A DNA stretch of 64,000 bases from Leidyana gryllorum EB-2025a (lineage: Eukaryota > Apicomplexa): contig JBLWGC010000133.1 in assembly GCA_048772705.1 (NCBI GenBank), positions 1 to 64,000 on the forward strand, written 5' to 3'. This document shows, one piece after another, positions 10,622 to 20,208 of this stretch; position 1 is the first letter of the stretch, and each line of letters starts with the position of its first letter. Position numbers and translations under genes: made by a program. A model generated the notes under the pieces. The model saw nothing but the letters and a program-made list of their open reading frames with translations, searched no databases and was not told the origin of the DNA.

Positions 10622-11748
10622 ATGAGTATCGTGAATCTTCAGCGCCTACTCCTGGATTTAGAGAAATCTGGACCAACCGATATCCCCTTATACCGATTGG
10701 ACGAGGTTCGATGCCTCGTTGAGAGACCCATCAATTCTGTATAACAGGTGCGAGCGGCAGAAGCCATACTGCGTAATGGCAAACAGACTTTCAAAGACCT
10801 AATGGCGCAACAACGCAAAAGAGTACAAGAGGTCATCAAGGAAATGCAAACCAATCAGGCAAAGATTGATATGGAACCTGACAATGTCAAACTCAAGGAT
10901 GAGACTCGTCTCCTCATTCGACGAATGCAAGTTGTCACCAGCAGACCCACAATCGTCTTGGGATTGGAACTCTCTCGACAGCAACAGTTCAGACGAGGTC
11001 TCCTCATCTATCGTATTGGTCGCATCAAACGTATAATCAACCACCTCTTGGAACACGTACAACGATCACTCTGCCACGACTCGCGCCTTCTTCCCGAAGA
11101 AGAACGACTCCGATTACCACACAAAATTGAACAAAATTGCTCAAATGGCGAGAAGGTCATGGCCGCAATGATCTTAGATCAACTCAAAGCCTATGGCGCT
11201 GAGAAAACTCTTGCTGGATTGCCCTCAGAGGTGAGTATTGTTGAGTCAGATTTTGCCCACTTCTTCAGCAGCCAGGATTCGACCACGGTATAGCTTGGCT
11301 GGAACCACAACTATGGCTTTCAACTTTAGCTAAGCACGAGCTCGATGCAGAACACGCCGATCCCGCCGTACTTCAAGCCTACTCGGTCCCCGACGAGATT
11401 CTCAAAGTGGACTATGGGTATGTAAATCCATTCGGGGAGCCTCCTGAAGACCCGCTCCAAGCCAAAATGAATCAAGACAGCCGCAAGCGGAAAAAAGCGA
11501 GAGGTCGCGATGCCGAAGGAGAACCACCCGCCGAGAATCAAGAAGCGTCACGCGATGAGAGGGCCGAAGATCGTCCGAGTAGTGCATATTCAGATCTCCC
11601 ATGCCCTCCCAAACAGTCTGATCTCAGGGTGCCGCCGGATCCACTTATTGAGTCTTCTGGAGAACACCTCGAAGATAGTGATAAACCTTCCCCGCATCCG
11701 GATACGGAGAACCAGCCACCTCGCGAGATTGACGAGTCGTCAAGTTGA
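10622..11748 (+). CDS. Possible GINS complex subunit Psf1-like protein
   Basis: Exons 10622-10705, 10748-11230 and 11269-11748 (introns 42 and 38 nt) give 348 residues. The first intron uses a weak GTTCGA donor, but removing it deletes an in-frame stop and restores a continuous helical protein. The order (IPLYRLDEVRAAE, long helix, then RRGLLIYRIGRIKRI, then an acidic loop) resembles GINS Psf1, where 'RNxRCLLAYxxxRLxRIR' is the hallmark of this replication factor. The C-terminal ~130 residues are a charged Pro/Glu-rich extension not found in Psf1 (about 200 residues). The similarity is weak, so the name is tentative. Confidence 0.45.
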
Positions 11749-11753
11749 TGATA

Positions 11754-14700
11754 TCAAGCGTACTCGGCACGTTGATCCACCACACAAAGCGCTTTTGGGA
11801 ATCTGACGTCTGGCATTTGTGCTTTGAGTTCTTTTGACACTTTGAATATATCGTCCAGCACATCCAGTGCACTCCTTGATTTGGAGCGACTCCAATTGGT
11901 TGGCAGTTGACCACCACGCTCGGCCGCCACGATAGCGGCTTCCAAGTCCAGAAAGGCGTCGCTGATCTCATGAGCTCCTTGACGGGCCAACTCATCTCGA
12001 GCCTCTTCGGCTGCGAATACTATTGGGGGGGTGAAATTCAGATCCACCATAGGCCAAACATCACTAATCCATTTGACACAACTGGAAGCTACCTCATCTG
12101 TAAAAGTTCCCTTCACAAGCATCGCCGAGCCAAGATGCAGAGCTTGCACAGCAGCCTTGTGGCCTATTTGGAGCAGTAACTCCCCCAGTACATGACGGGC
12201 TTGACGCAAGTTGTCTTCAGAGCCTCGCACTTGGTCCGGCTTCAACTTCCGCGCTAATGGAGCTAAGATATCAGCTATAATCATCCTCACACTCGTAGAA
12301 AGTCCTATGTTCTCGCATCTCTTCCGATGCTCCTCGTCCGTAACCGGTGGAATGGCAGCCAATGCTCGCGGCAAAGCTTTCTTTACCAGCCACAGCACCA
12401 GTTGGATGACTGAGGGCATGTGGTGGTAGCTCTGACCATGTAGTTGAGAGAATAAACCTAAGATGGCCTTTTCCATCGGCAAAGTCGGCGGATCGCCGCT
12501 GCGCCAAGCTTTGGCAGAGTCCTCCTCGATTGCCGCCACAGCTGCATGTAACAGGCCGTGAAATCGTTCGTAGTCCTGGGTTCCGAGGAATCCAGGCCAC
12601 ACTGTATCTCGGGTGCGGAGGGGATTCATGACCAGGTTTCTGATAGATAAATAGAAGATATCTCATCCGTGCACTCACTACTCACCTTATAGCCTTGGCC
12701 AGGATGATTCGCATCTCTTGACCTGCGCCATCCGGCCGTGTGCCGGTCCTTGACTCCCGACAGAAGCCAATCAGCGTAACTTCGATCAGCTTCTGGAGAA
12801 CATAAGTGATCTCCCCGTGCGATAGGGCCAGCTTATATGCGCCAGTCAGAATGTTGTCTGCCCGGACACTGACTAAACGGAAATTGATCCAATCCACTAA
12901 GGCCTCAAAGTGATTCTTCGACAGAAGCTTATACAGGAGTTCGACTTTGTCACGACTCAACTCGGGAGGAGGACGGACTATAGATTCTTGCCCTTCGTTC
13001 CCCAGCATGAAGTAAACATCGCCAAGCTCATCCGCTTTATCATCCAAGAGTTTAGCGGCGTCCGCAAGGTCTGTGATGTAAGTGGGAGCCGCCTTCAGAG
13101 GTGCAGGGCTCAAAACGTCGTCCATCTCCTCTTTGGACAAGCCAAGTTGCCGTGGAGGTTTCGGTTGTGCCGGTTTTCGAGTAGAAGGCCACAGGCGATT
13201 TGCGGGACCTTCAGCATCGGCATCAGCGTCCGCGTCCACAACTGCTAAGTGTCCGTCAATTCGTTGGGCAACAAGGGCATCCTCAACGGCTTCTGGGGCC
13301 ATTGTGACAAACATCCAACTCGGTAGGAGGGCTATCAAGCTGCGATCCGTGGGTGCTCGGTAACGGTTGGGAGGGAATTGAGCAAACCCGGCTTTGCCCA
13401 AAGTGAATTTGGCCGGCGCGCGGCTGGCCAGAGTGTTCTCATCAGACCAGAATGGAAGGTCGGCTACTACACTGTCTCCCCACCAACTCTGCACCTATAG
13501 AAGCACTTTTCGGTCGTCTCAGTCAGGGACTCACGAGTTGATCTATCCGGGATCTCATATATAGATATGTTGACGGCGGCAATGCCTCTGTTAAGTGCCT
13601 CCAAAACTTCTCCAACCATTCTAGAAAGGCCAATTCCAATTGGTAGCATCTCTTGAGATTCTGGAGATAGTTAACTTGGCGTAGCGCAAACATATTGATC
13701 ACATTCTGTGCAACTCTGCAATCATTCATTTATCTCAGAGCTACACAAAGTATCAAGTTACTCACTGCTCCAACACATAGATTTGCTTCGCGACATCTTT
13801 GTAATGCGTTGTAGCCGCCTCAATTATCTGTCGCGATTGTTCAGCCTTGGTGGTGGTAAGCTTCTTGATTCTGTTGAGCCCCTGAGCTATATCATCATTA
13901 TCCGAAGCGGCCATTGCGAAGGCTTCGGTGGTGGAAATGAGAGGGTGCCGTTTCCCTTCATTCGGACCGTGAGACCCCATAGACTTGCAGAAGGAGCACA
14001 GCACTTCAAAGCACTGACAAAAAACGCTCTTTATGATCCTGAAAAGTGTGTATGCTCACCTCAAGGCACACTGACTCTATTGGCTCCGAAGGATGTTCCA
14101 CACAGTTTCCATATTGATGAGGTGACTGATCGGAGCGTAAACTGGTCAAATGATGTGTAAATTGCGATCCCACCTCTGTCACATTGACTCGATCATGGGC
14201 CGCCATCACCTGGCTTCGGCTGTGCAAGGCAGCATCACAGTGGTCACAAAAGTGACATCTGTGTTTGTGTACGCTTGAGACCGAGTGATTGAAAGCTTCG
14301 CTTACTTGTCCGCCAGACAATAAACTTGAGCAGTTTTGGTTTTGCAGGAATCGCACAGAGACTGGAGTTGATTGCAGTAGGATCCTTATCCACTCACTTA
14401 CGCTACTCGTTTCGGTTCGGAGGGCCGAGAAGTGCACAGTACACACCATCCAAGGAATGCACTGCTTCCCGGGATACTTTAATCTGGCCCATTCTTTGTA
14501 GGACTGATGTCTCGAACTGGCGTAACGTCTGCAACCAATCGATGAGATAGTGCAAGCAGAAGAATGCTCACTGTAGCGCCTGGCTCTCGCTGTAATAGTA
14601 GGCTTGCTGTTTGACCGCTCTGGGTTCAAAGTCGTCTAACCAGCTGCCTTCGGTCAGCAACACCATTGAGTCGACATTGTCCTGCAGACTTGGGCTGTCT

Positions 14701-15296
14701 GCCCAACAGGATTGCTCTGCCACACAGATATACTCACAAGCAGTCGGATCCGTAGCGTTGACAGTGATTGAGCGGCCCAAGCACAGCTTGAAGATCACAA
14801 TCCGATGAACATTTCCCGCTTGAAAGTTGTAGTGAAGCAATCCCATGCAGAAACACTCACTCAAGGTTGTTGGGGGCGGAGCTTCATTTAATGGAAAAAG
14901 GAAGTGGCGAGACACCTCGTCCATGCTGAGCAATCCTCCACCGGCGTCTGTGTTGGGAGTGGCAGAGAACGTGAGATCTTTGATGGTCCATGTTCGAGCA
15001 CTTTGGAAGAAGTCGGTCGACGGGATCGGGATTATTCGTGAGATGTCGAACGCGGAATAGGCCACAGTTCCTCCGAGTGACTGCCTGATGATGAACGAGA
15101 GAGCCAAACTGCATTCGTTACTCACTTCACATGTCTCTTCAAACAGCTGCATTTCTTCGTCTGACATCAGCTGCTGAGCGTCGGCGACATACAAATCCGG
15201 TGTATAGTACATGAACTTGAGGAAGTATTCCCAATATGCGCGTTTCCGAACGTCGGTGATGCTCTCAGGGTGAATGGGGAAGATAAGTGCAGACAT
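11754..15296 (-). CDS. B-box zinc-finger protein with ART/PARP-like N-terminal region
   Basis: Ten exons give 1047 residues with agreeing phases: 15296-15126, 15080-14861, 14818-14572, 14528-14402, 14361-14306, 14258-14060, 14013-13766, 13715-13535, 13494-12686, 12639-11754. Introns are 40-50 nt. Residues ~256-300 form a B-box of CONSTANS type (CDSCKTKTAQVYCLADKCHF then CDHCDAALHS). A second B-box follows at ~325-372, with CVEH...CLEC...LCSFCK...H...H. The next ~100 residues are a coiled coil, then a long helical region of unknown type. Residues ~130-230 (IVIFKLCLGRSI, NVDSMV, YYYSESQALQRY) resemble the last strands of a PARP-type ADP-ribosyltransferase fold, but catalytic residues cannot be confirmed. 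TRIM-like without a visible RING. Confidence 0.8.
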
Positions 15297-15489
15297 CTAT
15301 TCAAGTTTACGGCCGACACACACACGTGTGTGTCGGTTGCTCTAGTAGCGGAACGTTGCATACTCCATTCCTCCTGTGACCAGCAGATCTCTTTTACTAC
15401 AGGAGCCCAGGATTCGTGGGACCTAGGCCGATGGCACGTGCACACTGTGACTCTTCATTACTTCCATTGTTCTGCACGACACAATCATC

Positions 15490-17088
15490 TCACGTTTCCC
15501 CGTCATATGGTGAGGCTATCTCCTCATTATACCCGTACCCATAATAGCTTCCACGTGGCGCCGGCTCCATTTCAACCGATAACTCAGGTTGAAGTCTTCT
15601 TGCTCTGTACACCCCATATGCCGCGCCACCGACTATGGCTGCGACCACGACCAAAGCGCCGGTTGAGATGGCCATCGGCAACAAGTTGCCATTGGCACTT
15701 GCTGTGGTCGTTTCGGTATTTCCATTACCCCCAAGAGTTGTACTCGTGGTGAAGTTTGTGGTCCACGTATAAGGTTCAGTCGTGGTCGTAAGCATTGTCC
15801 CAGCAGAGCTCGTAGTTATCTTGACAGTGGTCGTTGTAGTGGGGGTGGTGGTAGTTGTAGTGGTTGTGGTGGTAGTTGTAGGTGTGGTGGTCGTCGTTGG
15901 TGTAGTTGTCGTAGTGGGGGTGGTGGTAGTTGTGGGTGTGGTAGTCGTAGTGGGTGTGGTAGTTGTAGTGGGGGTGGTAGTTGTAGTGGGGGTGGTGGTA
16001 GTTGTGGGTGTGGTGGTCGTCGTTGGTGTAGTTGTCGTAGTAGGGGTGGTGGTAGTTGTGGGTGTGGTAGTCGTAGTGGGTGTGGTAGTTGTAGTGGGGG
16101 TGGTGGTAGTTGTAGGTGTGGTGGTCGTAGTGGGGGTGGTGGTAGTTGTAGGTGTGGTCGTTGTCGTGGGTGTGGTGGTCGTCGGTTGGGTTGTAGTGAC
16201 TCGGGTGGTGGTGGTGGTGCTCGCTGGATCATAACACTTGGTCTGGGCGCAGTAGTTCTTGACAAGCTCCCACATTTCCCGGAAATAGCTGACATGATCT
16301 TTGGGTGATCCATCTGTTTCATTGGGGTTCATGGGATATACTCGGGCGTACTCGTGGGGCAAGTTCATATATTTATGACCGTGGACTACCATCCTCCAGA
16401 ACTCTTCCATTCGGGAGTCGCGATCGTTCATAGCGATGACGAGCAAACGGACATCGCGCTCCATCAGCGAGTTTCCGAAAAGTTGGACGTCATAGTTGAT
16501 TTGTGGTCCGCAATAATTGGAGGGGGATGCGGCTGTCCCGCTCAGGTTGATCCGACTCCCCACAATAAACAGGAGAACCTTTTCTGTGGAGGATGTGTAG
16601 AAATCATTTCCATCATCACTAATTTGCTGATAGGCCTCGAGCATCTTGATGCTGTGATCTGGGCCCTGCTCGAGCCCTCCGAGCCAATGAATTGAAGTCC
16701 ACCCAGCATAGCTTGACTTGAGATCGAGAATTCCACATTGTCCAGTGTTTGATGGGTATCCGGCTCGTATCCCTCCGTAGCGGCCTCTTGAGACCCCACC
16801 CATCACGGTGGCGCTGGGCAGCTGGCCGAGGACTGTTTGGTTGGCCTTCCATGCAGCGCCACGTTCGTTGAACATTGGTGATCCGTCTCCGACTATGGTG
16901 ATGTCAAAAGAATTCTTGTCCTGGGTGCACCGCTTGGAGGTTGCGAGCGGATGGCCAGCCCAATCGAGCGGCTGCTCATGTTTGAATACTTCAATTCTAT
17001 CGAGATCATCTTTGGTCAGACTTTGCGTACTGACAAGTTGACAGAATACCGTTATCAGAAGCCACCGACAGGACTTTGTTATCTGCAT
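15490..17088 (-). CDS. Integrin-beta-like/vWA surface protein, long Thr-Pro stalk (array member 1)
   Basis: Type I membrane protein of 532 residues in one exon. It has a signal peptide (MQITKSCRWLLITVFC), then an ectodomain to ~290 with the diverged vWA core. FDITIVGDGSPMF carries the metal-site-like Asp, VLLFIVGSR is a core strand, and VRLLVIAMND with EEFWRMVVHGHKYMNLP matches its neighbours. Next comes a stalk of about 18 copies of a six-residue Pro-Thr5 unit, probably O-glycosylated. A membrane segment (MAISTGALVVVAAIVGGAAY) and a tail with SVEMEP and several Tyr follow. It is the member nearest the B-box gene and, with member 2, forms a more diverged subgroup. Confidence 0.8.
   Translation of the reverse strand: MQITKSCRWLLITVFCQLVSTQSLTKDDLDRIEVFKHEQPLDWAGHPLATSKRCTQDKNSFDITIVGDGSPMFNERGAAWKANQTVLGQLPSATVMGGVSRGRYGGIRAGYPSNTGQCGILDLKSSYAGWTSIHWLGGLEQGPDHSIKMLEAYQQISDDGNDFYTSSTEKVLLFIVGSRINLSGTAASPSNYCGPQINYDVQLFGNSLMERDVRLLVIAMNDRDSRMEEFWRMVVHGHKYMNLPHEYARVYPMNPNETDGSPKDHVSYFREMWELVKNYCAQTKCYDPASTTTTTRVTTTQPTTTTPTTTTTPTTTTTPTTTTTPTTTTTPTTTTTPTTTTTPTTTTTPTTTTTPTTTTTPTTTTTPTTTTTPTTTTTPTTTTTPTTTTTPTTTTTPTTTTTPTTTTTTTTTTTTPTTTTTVKITTSSAGTMLTTTTEPYTWTTNFTTSTTLGGNGNTETTTASANGNLLPMAISTGALVVVAAIVGGAAYGVYRARRLQPELSVEMEPAPRGSYYGYGYNEEIASPYDGET
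15826..16210. repeat. Coding minisatellite, 18-bp units (Pro-Thr5)
   Basis: Imperfect tandem 18-bp units made of ACC/ACA/ACT-type Thr codons and one Pro codon, inside array member 1. On the plus strand they read as GTGGTGGT-like sequence and create a spurious poly-Val open frame. Unit number is likely to vary between strains. Confidence 0.85.
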
Positions 17089-17267
17089 TCAGAAGGAGTT
17101 GTGGCACATTTTTGCGAAGCCAAGCATGACGAGTACAACATTCCGGATCGGCGCATTTATGAGTGTTTGGTAAAAGATTGAAAGCTCAGAGAGCACCATG
17201 TCAAATCCAATTGAGTCCAATTCGTGATTAGAATTCCCTGTCTCTCGACAGAAAGAGGGTATGAGGC

Positions 17268-18464
17268 TTAGGAGGAGAAACGATTCATCCAACAGCAGAT
17301 GAACAAGACGATGATGGCCACCCCGAGGGCAATACTAACTCCAATGATCCACCACTTCATTCCTCCCATCGCAGGAGGCTTTTGAGTCGTGGTGGTTGTG
17401 GTTGTGGTGGTCGTCGTCGTCGACGAGTTCGGGGTGAGGGATGAAACGCCGTGTAGTTCCACGCACTGCTGATACTCGATGAACTTCCACATTGCATCAT
17501 TCATCCTCCTATAGACGTTCGCTACTGAGCGCTGGGCGACCTCGGATGGTCCGGGCACTCCCCACACTCGGGCCTCGTCCACTGACAAATTCATCATTTG
17601 AGGGCTGTGGACCATCATCTGCCAATATCCTTCCATCATTAAAGACCGCGTGTCGGTGGGTAAGACCAAGAGTCTGATTTTATTCTCCCGAAGCAGCTCC
17701 CCCACTGCAGCCGGCTCCACGTGTTCGGGTGTGGTTAAGTTGCAATACACATCGGCGAGTGTCGCATCCGCATGTCCGTGGAGGGTTCTGCTTCCGGTCA
17801 AAACAAAGATTATTCTGACAGTCGGAAGAAGACTGGAACTGAAGAACTTTTCGTGGCGGACGAGATGGTTGATGGCGTCTAAGATCATTATGCCATTCGC
17901 GGGTCCATAACCGGCGGGTTTGAAGGCTTCTATGAGCTGCCACTTGTCTGGATCGGGGTCGCGCGGTACATAGCTGGTGTGACACGTCTTGTTCAATGAC
18001 GCATAACCAACAGAGGCGTGGCCGATACTCCGGGTATTAATGTGGATCCCCAACGAGCTCACATAATCGAGAAACCTGTTGTGCTCTGCGTGCATATCCC
18101 CCATCACCGAGCTTCCATCAGTTAAAAACAAGAATTCCATCGGAAAGGTCCCCTCCGAGCATATGGCAGACCATGTAGGATAGGTCGCAAGGAAGTGCGC
18201 AAAATAGGCTGCGAATTCATACGTACGCTCCAGATCTTCTATCGTGAAAATCTCGTTCCCCGCCGCATCGCGTGCTTCTTGTGCCAGGGCCCCAAATCCA
18301 CTTTGTTCCGATAAAGTGGACTCCCCCTCCGCCACCACATCTTCCGCCAACCCAGCTATCCTGAGCTCCGAGCTCTCACCCGCCGGAGGAGTGGCAAGCG
18401 ATGCTGCATCGTCATTTCCGAAGACTCCAAGAGTCAGAAACAGAAGAGAGCTCTTCAATCTCAT
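17268..18464 (-). CDS. vWA-like surface protein, short stalk (array member 2)
   Basis: Single-exon protein of 398 residues. Signal peptide MRLKSSLLFLTLGVFG; a vWA-like ectodomain with FLFLTDGSSVMGDM (metal-site-like Asp-Gly-Ser), then TVRIIFVLTGSRT and IRLLVLPTDTRS as core strands. A stalk of only 12 consecutive Thr leads to a membrane segment (WWIIGVSIALGVAIIVLFICC). The cytoplasmic end is only a few residues (WMNRFSS), so unlike members 3, 6 and 7 it has no tail. MEGYWQMMVHSPQMMNLS is shared with member 1. Confidence 0.8.
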   Translation of the reverse strand: MRLKSSLLFLTLGVFGNDDAASLATPPAGESSELRIAGLAEDVVAEGESTLSEQSGFGALAQEARDAAGNEIFTIEDLERTYEFAAYFAHFLATYPTWSAICSEGTFPMEFLFLTDGSSVMGDMHAEHNRFLDYVSSLGIHINTRSIGHASVGYASLNKTCHTSYVPRDPDPDKWQLIEAFKPAGYGPANGIMILDAINHLVRHEKFFSSSLLPTVRIIFVLTGSRTLHGHADATLADVYCNLTTPEHVEPAAVGELLRENKIRLLVLPTDTRSLMMEGYWQMMVHSPQMMNLSVDEARVWGVPGPSEVAQRSVANVYRRMNDAMWKFIEYQQCVELHGVSSLTPNSSTTTTTTTTTTTTQKPPAMGGMKWWIIGVSIALGVAIIVLFICCWMNRFSS

Positions 18465-18683
18465 ATTTTTTTGCCACCCCCATGCATCACCATCTTAGCG
18501 GCACATTTGTGTACATGCGAGTTTATACACTTTGTCCACCCTCCACAAAGTCGCTGCTAGAGAAGCAGTAATCATCCCGTCATGCGACAGCTTAGGTAGT
18601 CGCCAGACACATTGGGCTTCGCGCTGTGTTAGTCACCATTCTCCCCGATACTTTGGGGACATTCTCCAATAATTGGAAACTCA

Positions 18684-18715
18684 GTCAGTCAGTCAGTGAG
18701 TAAGTAAGTAATGGT
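18684..18715. repeat. Tetranucleotide microsatellite
   Basis: A short run of TCAG units passing into GTAA units, in the gap between array members 2 and 3. Confidence 0.7.
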
Positions 18716-18757
18716 TACCAAGCGCAGATACACACAGCATTCTCATTCGTCACCACT

Positions 18758-19996
18758 TCAAGTCGCATAATCTCTCGATTCCATACGCTGCTCCATCTCG
18801 ACCGGAGCGGCGTCATCGTCGACATCGTCTCCTCCCTCCATTTCCACTTCCAGTGGGTCGGGTTTTCCAGACTGCATCTTATAAATCATCCCTGCTGCCG
18901 CGCCGAGAGCGACAGCCCCAGCAAGCGCACTCCCGATGATTACATATGTATTGTCACTCTCTGACTCTTCCTCCGCGGGAGGAGGGGTGGTGGGCTCCAA
19001 CGGGGGCAGCGTCGTGCCAGTGGGCAACTCTTCTGTTGTGGTTGGTAGTCCGAGGGTTGTGGTGGTGGTCGGCATAGTGGTGGTAGTGGTAGTGGTGGTG
19101 CTGGTGGAGATGAACTCTTCGATCTGACAGTCGAGTGCCAGAACGCCAGCGTGTATAGCCTTCACCATACTCTCAGCAGTCATATCGAAAGGTACGACGA
19201 GTCCAGTCTGTTTGGGAAGATTCATTCTGTCATGAGCCTCGTCGAATAAGACCATTTTCCACCAGTGTACAAGACTTTTGGTGTACTTCTCGGTGATCAA
19301 AGCGAGGGGATAAACATTCGCATCTCGCAGTATTTGTGCAACTTGTGTCAATGGCGGGAAATCAGCCCCAATCTCGCAGATCATCTCGTTGGCCAAATTT
19401 GGATTCGCTGGTCCAGGAGGATTGCGCATCAATCTTCCCTGGGCATCGGTGATTATAATGGCTATCCTTATCGCATCCGGTCTCTCGGATGGTTTGCTAA
19501 ACCCAGCATGCGATCCCGCAGCAAAAGCTAAAGTCTCAATACTGTTCTCAGGCCACCCGTCCGAGGTAGCCGCCAGAAACGATACTGACCCGCACGCCTC
19601 ACGAAAAGCCGCAATGTCATCCGTCATTTTGAGATCCTGGCGCCAACACGGGATGCGAGGAACAATCGTCGTTGGCCTATCAGTAAATGTTGTAATCCCG
19701 CCCCGAAAGTCTTTGAACTCCACGGCTAACTCATCAACGAGCGGAGGTAAGACTCGCTGCACTTGCCCAAGCAGAGCCTCGAAAGTACTCGTACCATCTT
19801 GAAGTATATACAACTCCAGTGGCCTCGACCGTGAACAGTTTTTGAACTCAGAAAGGTCGGTGTTGACGCTGTTGTCCTCCATGTCTGGATGACGCAGTAA
19901 AAAGTCAGCAACGTCCGCCTTCGACTGGGCGTCCATCGGCCGTGACCCCCCCATGGCCAAACCCATCCAACCGCAGCAAGCGATCTGAAATCGCAT
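18758..19996 (-). CDS. Integrin-beta-like I-domain surface protein (array member 3)
   Basis: Single exon, 412 residues from ATG 19996; upstream in-frame codons are not signal-peptide-like. After the signal region comes a conserved entry (KADVADFLLRHPDMEDN) and an I-like domain at ~45-310. It contains LELYILQDGTSTF (modified MIDAS), FRGGITTFTDRP, ENSIETLAFAAGSHAGF, IRIAIIITDAQGRLM, PPGPANPNLANE and ADFPPLTQVAQILRDANVYP. These follow the strand and loop order of the integrin beta I-like domain, including the final 'DYPS...' helix and strand. A Thr/Pro stalk, a Gly/Ala-rich membrane segment and a tail with LEVEMEGG ending SRDYAT complete it. Probably a cell-surface adhesin; ligand unknown. Confidence 0.85.
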   Translation of the reverse strand: MRFQIACCGWMGLAMGGSRPMDAQSKADVADFLLRHPDMEDNSVNTDLSEFKNCSRSRPLELYILQDGTSTFEALLGQVQRVLPPLVDELAVEFKDFRGGITTFTDRPTTIVPRIPCWRQDLKMTDDIAAFREACGSVSFLAATSDGWPENSIETLAFAAGSHAGFSKPSERPDAIRIAIIITDAQGRLMRNPPGPANPNLANEMICEIGADFPPLTQVAQILRDANVYPLALITEKYTKSLVHWWKMVLFDEAHDRMNLPKQTGLVVPFDMTAESMVKAIHAGVLALDCQIEEFISTSTTTTTTTTMPTTTTTLGLPTTTEELPTGTTLPPLEPTTPPPAEEESESDNTYVIIGSALAGAVALGAAAGMIYKMQSGKPDPLEVEMEGGDDVDDDAAPVEMEQRMESRDYAT

Positions 19997-20208
19997 TTGG
20001 TGTGTACTACTTGGCTCGGGCAGAAATGAGAGAACGTGCACCCGGAGGTCAACACATTTGAGGCCACAACATTCTAATCTCTCACCCCCAACAATCACTG
20101 TTACTTAACCAGCAGTAACAGGCCTGTGTGGGAGTCACTCGTTCTATGTGATAGCCCTCATCCGTCACCTCCTAAAAAGAATCTATCTTTTAATGTCAAT
20201 AGCTAATT

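Noticed and set aside
15782-16234. 150-codon poly-Val/Gly open frame on the plus strand
   Set aside because: It is the antisense of the Thr-Pro repeat in array member 1 and has no independent support.
18684-18715. CRISPR-like or telomeric repeats
   Set aside because: The only short repeats are simple microsatellites and coding minisatellites without spacers.
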